Assembly (NCBI GenBank): GCA_019217005.1
Contig: JAHBNG010000035.1
Span: 1-64,000, forward strand
Source of the DNA: Chloroflexi bacterium TSY
Lineage (GTDB): Bacteria; Chloroflexota; Anaerolineae; Caldilineales; Caldilineaceae
DNA: 64,000 bases
Direction: 5' to 3'
Of this stretch, positions 39,662 to 48,274 are shown piece after piece (the first letter of the stretch is position 1; the number at the start of each line of letters is the position of its first letter). The position numbers and the translations under genes were made by a program. The notes under the pieces were generated by a model. It saw only the letters and a program-made list of their open reading frames with translations, had not been told where the DNA came from and did no database searches.

Positions 39662-39816
39662 GGGGTGGTTCAAAATTAGGTTTACACTTTTGATATATAG
39701 ACAAAAATCTATATGAGACCGTTTTCTCTCTGAGAACCGGCGAAATCAGAGAATATAAACGTTCTTTCTGTTTCTAAAAGTGTAAACCTATCTATCCAGC
39801 TAAAATGAACCACCCC
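39662..39816 (-). mobile_element. 155-bp MITE, copy B
   Basis: The reverse complement of copy A, identical over all 155 bp by eye. The 8-bp duplication CAAATTGT is at 39654-39661 and 39817-39824. It splits the SH3b gene; 163 bp (not a multiple of 3) shifts the frame. Identity with copy A implies very recent movement. Confidence 0.95.
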
Positions 39817-40891
39817 CAAATTGTGCTTCTTTAGCATCCACATTGCTTTCTTGAGTCGCTAATGTAAGAATGTAAACCTTATCATTTGTGATTAAACCAG
39901 CAACCTCAATAAAACTTCTGGTTTCCAGACCAACCTGATTCAACCTAACCATTGCGGAACCGCGCACGCCAGGAATGTTGTTGATAGTCGTTACCTGCAA
40001 TTCTTGGATCGCCACGTCACCCAGAACGGTCGAATAGGCTTCGATATTCGTCTCCACGAAATCTAACAATGAGTCAGGCGTGACGCCTTGAGCGTTTGGA
40101 ATCACAAATACGCTGAGAGCTGTGGGGAGACCTCCAAACATGACGCCAACCAAATCGGTTGCATAAATCATGCCAAGGTTCTCTCCTGCGGGGCTATCCA
40201 GGAATTCATTGAGCGGTGCCAGTTGGTCACCCAAACCGAATGTATTGACCATGTTCTGGAACTGAGGGCTGCGCAAATCAAACGGAACCCATCCTGGCGG
40301 CACTGCTAGTGAATACCCCAGTTTCTCATCTTTTACTGGCGTGAAGTCCGCCAAGACGTTACGTTCTGGAACTGGTGTTGGGGTTGCCCTGACAGCGGCT
40401 GGTTTGGTTGCTGTTGCGGTTAGGGTCGGTGGGACAGCAGTTGGGGTCGGCGTAGGGGTGAGGACAATATCGACCAGAAAAGCGGCAATCCACTCGCCTC
40501 CCACAAGTTGATACCAAGTACCATCTGCATTTTGCTCCACAATCTCCACTTCTTGACCGCTTTGCGCCCCACCGACAATGGCATAATTCGTTCCCGGTCC
40601 TGCACGAAGGTTGGCATTTCGGTTGACGATTCCGAGCGAATAGTCTGTCTTCGGTAGAACAGTCGGTGTTGCGACTTGTTGACTTACAGGTGAATCCGCT
40701 AACTCATCATGTGCCTCAATCGGTGAACCGAACATCATCAATGTTGCAACGAACAGTGCAACGACCACAGCGATTGAAATGAAGGCTTTCATCGTTTGGC
40801 TCCTTTGGAATGAATATCAGACCCAGGTGAATTAGCCCTAACGCATTCGTAACACGGTCCGAAACGAGTAGAATCTCAACTACATCCGAGT

Positions 40892-40961
40892 GTATACCAC
40901 AAAGTGTGCATATGAAACCGTTTCTCTGACCGAGGGGTGCAGGTTACACACTTTGGGACAC
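40892..40961 (-). promoter_or_regulatory. Oriented hairpin element, copy R4 (reverse)
   Basis: Read on the minus strand it begins GTGTCCCAAAGTGTGTAA at 40961 and ends with CACACTTTGTGGTATAC at 40892, 100 nt before the SH3b start codon. The loop orientation matches R2. The first 18 nt also encode the last five residues (VSQSV) and the stop of the 261-aa gene. Confidence 0.75.
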
Positions 40962-41729
40962 GCTCCCAACATCCCCAAAAGCGATCGAAAACTCTCGCGT
41001 CTGCCCATCGTGCTTGATCTCGATGGTGTACCTACCGCGCGCTAAGTCTTGAAAAGCAATCAGCCCATCTGCATCTGTGGCGTTGATTTCCAATAGTTCT
41101 CGTTCGGCATTACGCAACATTACACGGGCTTGCGGGATTGGGTGCGCCAACATATATGTATGTATTTGCAAGATCAGCGCGCCCTTGCCGTCGGAGAGAG
41201 GTTCCATACCCACTTGAATCACCAAATCGGCGTCCGGATCAGGCAATTCCAGGACTTGCACGACATTCTCTTCATCCGTGGCTGAGGCAGACGTGCTTTT
41301 GCTTCGCCGTACGCCTATAGCTAGTGGTTGAGGTGCCAATGCAGACGGTAGATCACCATATTTGACCACCTTTTCTTCAACCCAAATCCGGATCTCGTGG
41401 GCAAATCGCGAAAAATTCTCTTGCTGTTTCACCCAGAAATTTGGTTGCCCGACTTGCTGCTGATACAACGCACCAAAATCCATATAGCTTGGATAGTCAA
41501 TCTCCGGTGCCATTGCGTGCTGTTTTGCGGCAAGAAGCTCATCAATTCTTGCTTTGAGCATCGAATCCTGCCCAGTCAACGTCGTGCGTAGCATGTGGAG
41601 TTGTTCGATGGACGTCTGGTTATTTGCGATTTGCGTTATGAGCTCGTTTAGTTCATGGGGATCCAACGTTCTCTTTCCTAAGAGATGGTCAATCAGTTGT
41701 TCAATCCCATCCGATGTTGGGCGAGCCAT
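40944..41729 (-). CDS. Unrecognised 261-aa protein with a C-terminal carboxypeptidase-regulatory-like domain
   Basis: The start is ATG 41729 (MARPTSDGIEQLIDHLLG), with GGAGGTAAC directly before it. The first 130 residues are mainly helical and contain no signal peptide; LDPHELNELITQIANNQTS resembles short regulatory helices. The last 80 residues form a small beta domain (VMLRNAERELLEINATDADGLIAFQDLARGRYTIEI), the pattern of carboxypeptidase-regulatory/CarDB-like folds. It lies 91 bp after the sigma factor gene on the same strand, so a partner or anti-sigma-like role is possible; this is inference from position only. The C-terminal VSQSV and stop codon come from hairpin R4, which suggests that the original end was different. 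Confidence 0.65.
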   Translation of the reverse strand: MARPTSDGIEQLIDHLLGKRTLDPHELNELITQIANNQTSIEQLHMLRTTLTGQDSMLKARIDELLAAKQHAMAPEIDYPSYMDFGALYQQQVGQPNFWVKQQENFSRFAHEIRIWVEEKVVKYGDLPSALAPQPLAIGVRRSKSTSASATDEENVVQVLELPDPDADLVIQVGMEPLSDGKGALILQIHTYMLAHPIPQARVMLRNAERELLEINATDADGLIAFQDLARGRYTIEIKHDGQTREFSIAFGDVGSVSQSV

Positions 41730-41820
41730 GTTACCTCCGTAGGGCTATTTGTCTTGTGGCAGCAATCTGTAAACCGCTGCTCAATTAGGTTAGTGGCAGG
41801 AGATTCAAAAAGTCTTACAC

Positions 41821-42639
41821 TTATGGAGCACGAATATCAAGATTCTCCAAAATTGGTCTAAATTGCTCCCAGATTTCGGGGCTTTCCATGATCTTCTTCT
41901 GAATGCGCGGCAACGCGCGGCGCCGTCTCAGGGTGACTGTCCCGGCTTTCATGTTCAGTTTCTCTGCTATTCTTTTGTCAGTCCACCTATCTAATTTTTG
42001 CGTTTCTGGATTCAGATAGCTCTTTTCTACATAGTACCATGTCAAAATCTGAAAATCTTTATCGTTTGCAATTGCGCGTATCTCTTCTTCGACAAGTCTC
42101 TTGATTTCGGTAGCCGTTTCTTTGTCGAGGGCTAATTCTTCAGGGGCGAGTGTATCAGCCGGCTGGCTGGCAAGTATATCGTCTATTTCTTTAGAAGGAG
42201 AGAATGAGGATTTAGGAGAGGGGAATCGGGTATCTCGACTTTTTTTCTCTCTGACGAGATTCATAAAAACGCTGTAAAAATAGGTATTGAGCGCTGACTG
42301 GAATTTGAATCCCCGCAGGGCACTTTGCATACGAAGATAGGCACTCTGGACAAAATCTTCAATTTCTGACTCGGAGATCCCTTTTAAACGTGCCCAACGA
42401 ATAAAACTCATCCGCCATTCTTCCCACAGACGCGGACCATCCTGATAGTAGTATCTAGCGATCGTACGAATACGTTCATCATCTTCGGCCCAATTGGATG
42501 TCTGTTGCACAAAAGGCAGAATGGCCTCAACAAGTAGGTTTATTCCCTTTTTGGGGAGCGGCCACCCTTCTTGGTTCGCTAATTCCTGAGCAATTGATAA
42601 ACAGCGGTCTTGGAGTATTGGGTTGGACATGGCATTCAC
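41821..42639 (-). CDS. Sigma-70-family (ECF-like) RNA polymerase sigma factor
   Basis: 272 residues from ATG 42639; ATG 42630 (MSNPILQDR) is better spaced from AGGTG and may be the true start. A helical N-terminal region of about 75 residues precedes sigma region 2 (WRMSFIRWARLKGISESEIEDFVQSAYLRM, then FKFQSALNTYFYSVFMNLVREKKS). After an acidic linker, region 4 has a helix-turn-helix (WTDKRIAEKLNMKAGTVTLRRRRALPRIQKKI). It should direct RNA polymerase to a small regulon. It is the first gene of the minus-strand run ending with the C25 protein, and it diverges from the BACON/subtilase genes, so both directions may be its targets. No separate classical anti-sigma factor with a membrane segment is visible. 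Confidence 0.85.
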   Translation of the reverse strand: MNAMSNPILQDRCLSIAQELANQEGWPLPKKGINLLVEAILPFVQQTSNWAEDDERIRTIARYYYQDGPRLWEEWRMSFIRWARLKGISESEIEDFVQSAYLRMQSALRGFKFQSALNTYFYSVFMNLVREKKSRDTRFPSPKSSFSPSKEIDDILASQPADTLAPEELALDKETATEIKRLVEEEIRAIANDKDFQILTWYYVEKSYLNPETQKLDRWTDKRIAEKLNMKAGTVTLRRRRALPRIQKKIMESPEIWEQFRPILENLDIRAP

Positions 42640-42910
42640 CTGGGCTTTCTATAGAGCGGAGTTACCATGAGTATACCATAGACTGAAGATATTTTCACTG
42701 AAAAAAGATTCTCTTTACCGATCACATATGTAAGAATTTTGAAATCGTCACCAACTAATATGAATGAATCACCCCGGTACGCCATATCCCTAGACGACCT
42801 GCCAGCAAAGTGAGAACCGCAAAGAGCGTTACATATACCGAAGAACAACGCGAACGAACTAGTAAAGCAGGCCATCAGAGTTTTTGATATTCCGCCAGGA
42901 GCGTACAAAC
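42640..42910. promoter_or_regulatory. Divergent intergenic region between sigma factor and BACON genes
   Basis: 270 bp with no open frame worth reporting separates two divergent start codons. Both promoters must lie here unless the genes are read from further away. I see no -35/-10 pair that I would defend, and no hairpin copy. It is the most obvious place to look for autoregulation by the sigma factor. Confidence 0.4.
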
Positions 42911-43563
42911 ATGAAAACATTCTTCGTTAGAATAGAACTATTTTTGATTGGCTGTTTGTGGCTGCTCAATGGGCAGCCCGTGCTTGCCCAGGATTCTTTC
43001 CTACCTAAAACGGATGACGGTGACCGAATGCAAGAAGTGTTCGTCTACCTCCAGAAGGCGGAACCGACATATTGACCATTACCGCACCCGATCAATGTCC
43101 CTGGTTGGCCCAGAGCAACGCTGACTGGATCACGCTTGACGCCATTCCATCAAGAACTGGCAGTGGCGTCGTGACCTACATTGTGGCAGCAAACCCGCTT
43201 GAAGAACCACGCAGTGGTTCGGTGACTGTGGAAGATCAGACGTTTACTGTGAACCAAGATGCAACATGTTTATATACCGTCTCGCCCACCAGCCTCGAGG
43301 GAATGGCTGGTGGGGGCACTGGCAGCGTAAATGTGTCCGCTAACAGTAGCTGTAGTTGGACGGCAGAGAGTGAGGTCGATTGGATTACAATCACCGCTGG
43401 CGATACAGGGACAGGAGATGGAACAGCGAACTACTTAGTAGCTGCTAACCCCTCTAACATGCCTCGCACAGGGACTCTAACCATTGCAGCTCAGAAGTTC
43501 ACCGTGATTCAAGAGGCGTTGGTAAAGAAGAATATTTACCTGCCGCTACTATCAAAATCGTAG
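42911..43563 (+). pseudogene. Small secreted BACON-domain protein, frameshifted
   Basis: ATG 42911 starts MKTFFVRIELFLIGCLWLLNG with a signal peptide ending near PVLAQ. The frame stops at 43075, but a second frame, open from about 43024, continues with LPPEGGTDILTITAP and two BACON-type repeats (CPWLAQSNADWITL, CSWTAESEVDWITITAG), ending KNIYLPLLSKS. A single shift between about 43024 and 43060 joins them into roughly 215 residues. BACON domains are small beta sandwiches of secreted proteins, thought to bind glycans or mucins. The next gene carries the same repeat and lies 24 bp downstream. A sequencing error is as likely as true decay. Confidence 0.75.
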
Positions 43564-43587
43564 TGAATTGATTCAAGGAGGCAACAA

Positions 43588-46500
43588 ATGTTTACAAATC
43601 AAATGCCAATTATACAATCTAGGGTCAAGCTCCTATCATTACTACTTCTCCTTTTGCTGCTGATTTTCGGTGGATCCTCGAATGCACTCGCATCGTCGTC
43701 ATCTCCTCCAGACCCAGCAACATTTGATGTCGTCGAACTTCCTCCAGAAGCTCTAACTCTAGCGGATGATTTTGTCACGGGTGTAAGAACTGCCGGCAAT
43801 CCCAAACTCGACGCCGTCCTGACGGATCTGACCACACAAGGAGCAGTCACAGCAGCAGACGCGGCCGACCTGACCCAGCCACAATTGCTGCGCTTTTCTG
43901 GCAGCCGAGTGCAGGTTCATATCGATATCCAAGCCGCAGGCGTGGACCCTGTTGTACAAGCTGTGCACGCCGCTGGTGGCGAGGTGACTGGCATTGGCAG
44001 GAGCAACACGCTCATCCAGGGTTGGCTTCCCGTTGAGGCTCTATCTACAGTAGCCGCCCATCCGGATGTCCATCTTATCCGTCGACCGGCTAGAGCGATT
44101 CGATTTCAGGGGCATAGCGTCACCGAAGGGGCTGCGGTGATGGAAGTCTCACCCTGGCATGAGGCTGGTTGGCGAGGGCAAGGAATAAAGGTCGGCATCA
44201 TCGACGGCGATTTCCAAGGGTATAGGAACTTAAGTGGCGTCGAGCTACCGGCTACTGTGACCACTAGAAACTTCGTCGATGATGAAACTGACGCCCAAGT
44301 TGACGGAAAAGATGTGCATGGTACCGCGATTGCCGAGATCGTCCACGACATTGCACCTGATGCTGAGCTCTATCTAGCAAAGATAGAGACGCTGATCGAT
44401 CAAGAAGAAGCTGTGGCGTGGTTGAAAGATGAACAAAACGTGGATATCATATCAACATCGATTGGCTGGTTTGGTCGTTTCCCAGGCGACGGCACGGGTG
44501 ATCTGGCAGATCTGGTGCGCGATGTACGGGCTGCTGGTATCCTTTGGGTGACCTCTGCTGGCAACCACGGCCTATCGCATTGGGGTGGACCATATTCCGA
44601 CCCAGATGGCGACGATATCCACAATTTTGCCGGGAAACAGGAAATTAACCATTTTGGACCAGGGGATGGGCGTGCCTATGGTATCCCGCGCGGCATTTTG
44701 ATTGCAGTTTGTGCCCGCTGGTCTGATTGGGTCAAGGTCGATCAGGATTATGATCTACATCTAGTACGTTGGAATAATACAATGAGTCGGTGGGAACTTT
44801 TCGCCAGTGGCAGAAACCCGCAAACCGGCGCACCTGGTCAGACACCGACCGAATGCGCTGCGCGTGTAACCGCCGGTTCCACAACAGTATATGGTTTCTT
44901 CATCGAACGTATCAAGGGAACGAAACCAGTCAATTTCGATATCTTTGAACTTGGAAGTTTGCTTCCATTTGACACAGCAGTCCATGCGCGCAGCCTGCTC
45001 AGCCTCGCCGATGCCCCAGATGCGGTCACTGTCGCGGCGGTTGATGTCAACCCACCTCATCATCAGGAACCCTATAGTTCTGAAGGCCCGACGAATGGTC
45101 CAGGGGGCACTGAGATAGGAGGTTTTATCAAGCCTAATCTTGCAGCCTATACGAATGTCTCCACAGCCAGCGGAAACGGTCAACTGTTCGGCGGAACGTC
45201 AGCCGCAACGCCTCATGTTGCAGGTGCAGCGGCCCTGGTTCAGAGTAGGTTTCCTGATTTTGCCCCCGATCAGGTGCAAACATTTCTGGAAGAACGCGCC
45301 ATCGATATGGGACCCCCAGGTGTAGATACCATCTTTGGTTACGGACGACTCCATCTGGGCGGCTGTACGGTCTCCATTTCCCCGACCAGCCACTCGTTTG
45401 AGTCTGATGGCGGTGCAAGCAGTATCAATGTGGTCGACGACACCTGTAACTGGACTGTGTAGCGATGTCGATTGGGTCACCATCACCGCAGGAGACAACG
45501 GTCTCGGGAATGGCACAATCGATTATGCGGTCGTAGCCAATACCGACAATATTTCGCGCACAGGCTGGCTCGTTGTTGCTGGTCAGTCATTTACGGTGAC
45601 CCAAGCGGCAAAGCCATTCAACAGACTCGCCGTTTGGCCTGGCAGCATCTCGATCACCCTGCCAATCAACTCACAGATCACTCAGACATTGACCGTTAGC
45701 AACATTGGTGAGGGCACGCTAAACTGGGGAATCAGCGAAACATCCAGTACGTGTGACGTACCCAATGATCTGACTTGGCTGAGATTCACCCCGACAAGTG
45801 GCTCTATCTCGAATGGGCCACCGGCAGGATTGACTGATGGGTTTACAGTCACTGCGGATACACACATTGTCCAGGGTAGACCTGCATCTAACTTTGGGCA
45901 GGCGCTCCAGATGCCAGTCGGATATGCAGGGGCTGCGTGCACATTTAATTTTGTTGATGCCGCGGCTCGCAGCTTAATGCAGTTCGATCTGTCCGCAATT
46001 CCAGCAGATACACCAATCGGAGAGGCCATTCTCAATGTTCATGTGGATGCGGCTTGTTTTGTAAACAACGGCAGGTTGACTATTGCTGCATACCGTATTG
46101 ATGACAGTTGGGCGGAATCAACAGCTACCTGGAATTCCCAGCCTGGTTTTGCCGAGGCATATGGCTCTTTCGTTGTGCTTACTGCTCCAACCTGGTACCA
46201 GCTCGAAATTACTGAACTGGTGCGCGGCTGGGTCAATGGTACATGGCCCAATTTGGGGCTGATGTTGCGTGCGGATAGTGAAAGCCCAGGCAGCAGCTAT
46301 GTCTTAACAAGAGTCGCCGCTCGGGAAAGAGCCGCTGGAGATCTGGCTTCCTACATTGACCTCATCTATGGCCGCGAACAAAATTCCGACAATACCACGG
46401 TGACATTTGATTCAACTGGTATGACGCCCGGCACATATTCGGGTAAGCTTTGTGTTCAAAGCACTGACTCTGATATGTCCCTTGTAGAGCTTCCGATCAC

Positions 46501-48022
46501 GGCGGGCGAAGAGGTTGACTATGTCCTCACAATCACAAACACAGGACCAGATAGCGCAGAGAATGTGACAGTGACGGACGACCTGCCAGCTAGCGTGACT
46601 CTTGTCTCAGCAACGCCAACGCAGGGAATGTGTGACAAGGCGGACAGGGAGGTAACATGTTCCCTGGGTACTCTCGCCAACGGCAGCAGCACCGCGATTA
46701 CCATAACGGTGATGACGACCATAACCGCAACAACAGTTGACGACACTGAGTTGACAAATAGAGCCAACGTTCATTCCAATACTGCAGATTCTAACAGCGA
46801 GAACAACATTGACACTGAAACGACGACGGTGAAGCCTAGACTGGCGGATTTGAGCCTGAACGTGACTGATAAGGTCGATCCGGTCACGCAAGGCGACACC
46901 ATCGAATACACAGTGACGGTAACAAACAGTGGCCCGTATAGTAGCGAAAATGTGATCCTGACTAACACCTTACCATCAAGAGTGACTTTTGTCTCAGCAA
47001 TACCAGTGCAAGGAACATGCAGCGAGTCCAATGGGATAGTAACGTGTAATTTGGATACCCTGGCCAACGGAATTAGCACCACGATTATCATAACCGTAAC
47101 GACTGCCATCACAGGACCGACCGATGTCGACGCTGAGCTGACAAATATTGCCAGCATCCGTTCCAGTACTGCAGATTCCAACAGTGAGAACAACATTGGC
47201 ACTGAGATGACGACGGTGAAGCCCAGACTGGCGGATTTGAGCCTGACCGTGACCGATAAGGTCGATCCAGTGACGCAAGGCGACACCATCGAATACACGG
47301 TGACGGTAACAAACAGTGGCCCGTATAGTAGTGAAAATGTGGTTTTAACGAATACTTTGCCATCAAGCGTGACCTTTATCTCGGCTTTACCGCTCTCTGC
47401 TAACTGCACGCAAGTAGATGAGGTCGTCACCTGTAATCTGGACGCTATGAATGATGATAGCAGTGAGAATATCACGATCGTTGTCTCGACAACCGACCAG
47501 ACGCCTGGCACAATCATCAACACTGTCACCATCGCATCAAACACCGCTGATCCGGATCATATCAACAATCTGGTGACTGAGGACACCCATGTCAATCCGG
47601 CCCCTGTTACTCCTGCTGCTGATCTATTGGTGAAGTCAAATAATGCCACGTATCTAAGAAGGACAGGCAGTATGAACTATACAGTGGCAGTCACGAATAT
47701 TGGTCCTGACACAGCCACAAATGTAAGCCTGACTATTATCCTACCGACAGGGCTTATTCCTATCTCTACCTCACAGACATTTGGTCATTGCGCGGACACA
47801 GACAAGATCGTCACCTGTAACCTGGGTAATATAACCCAGGGGAACAGTGTAAGCACCGTCATAAGTGTCTCGACTACTGGCATCGTTTCCGGTACTGTCA
47901 CGAGTACGATTGACGTGTCGTCGGACACTGTCGACCCGAACAGGGACAATAACATAGGACACCCAAGCACATCGATTCAGCCGCATATGATCCTGCTGCC
48001 GTTAATTATGGGTAGACAGTAA
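43588..48022 (+). pseudogene. Subtilase (S8) with BACON, DNRLRE and DUF11 modules, one frameshift
   Basis: The start ATG 43588 follows AAGGAGGCAAC. It has a signal peptide (LLSLLLLLLLLIFGGSSNALA), a pro-region, and then a subtilisin catalytic domain with D205 (GIIDGDF), H244 (DVHGTAIAEI) and S538 (GGTSAATPHVAGAAAL). A BACON repeat begins at SFESDGGASSINVVDDTCNWT and is cut by a stop at 45460-45462. The frame continues one base on as SDVDWVTITAGDNG. Deleting one T in GTGTAGC gives a single protein of about 1477 residues. A DNRLRE domain (TADTHIVQGRPASNFGQ ... SLMQFDLSAIP) and four DUF11 repeats (YTVTVTNSGPYSSENV) follow, ending ILLPLIMGRQ. It is a secreted, probably cell-wall-associated protease. 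The single lesion in otherwise clean sequence may be an assembly error. Confidence 0.85.
46848..47345 (+). repeat. Recently duplicated DUF11-coding unit
   Basis: The segment around 46848-46960 recurs about 387 bp downstream at 47235-47345 with only a few silent changes (both encode DKVDPVTQGDTIEYTVTV, then TNSGPYSSENV). The other DUF11 repeats of the gene are far more diverged. Unequal crossing-over or slippage could easily change the number. Confidence 0.7.
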
Positions 48023-48180
48023 TGCAGAATTTGGGTGTGTTTTACTTTGGGGGCGAGGTTGGAGACATGCATCGAGAATGGATCGTTGCAACAGAACAGC
48101 ACCCCAGAATTTTGTCGCCTTGACCATATTCTTATTCCGTGCTAGGCTAAAGAATAGCCCATCACAGAAAGTTCGGGAGA

Positions 48181-48248
48181 GTGTCCCAAAGTGTGTAAAT
48201 GCAACCGATTCTCTGACGAGCGGTGTCCATTTACACACTTTGTGGTAC
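48181..48248 (+). promoter_or_regulatory. Oriented hairpin element, copy R3
   Basis: The arms are GTGTCCCAAAGTGTGTAAAT at 48181-48200 and CATTTACACACTTTGTGGTA at 48228-48247. The loop has TTCTCTGAC, as in R1. It ends 27 nt before ATG 48275, and the ribosome site AGGAGA follows it. Confidence 0.8.
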
Positions 48249-48274
48249 ATACTCGAAAGTTTCAGGAGAAATAT

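Larger units (their letters stand above)
37184..40792 (-). pseudogene. SH3b-domain secreted protein, interrupted by a MITE and an IS
   Basis: The start is ATG 40792 (MKAFISIAVVVALFVATLMM), a signal peptide. Reading stops in the MITE at 39800, restarts after it, runs into IS copy 2, and the last 41 codons lie beyond the IS, ending ENLEWIEVSSWD at 37184. Removing the MITE plus 8 bp and the IS plus 5 bp gives one frame of 810 residues, with junctions AKEAQFDQVISTFQIV and DQFQCYGVKYTLEV. Domains: a bacterial SH3 (NANLRAGPGTNYAIVG, about 56-110), a Thr/Pro linker, a PsbP/DUF1795-like part (GYSLAVPPGWVPFDL), then a long beta-rich C-terminal region. It probably binds the cell wall. Hairpin R4 lies 100 nt upstream of the start. 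Two independent insertions suggest that this gene is not needed under present conditions. Confidence 0.85.

Noticed and set aside
46771..47544. 257-codon minus-strand frame under the DUF11 repeats
   Set aside because: The low-complexity Val/Ser pattern is the complement of the DUF11 coding repeats. The subtilase frame has clear domains.
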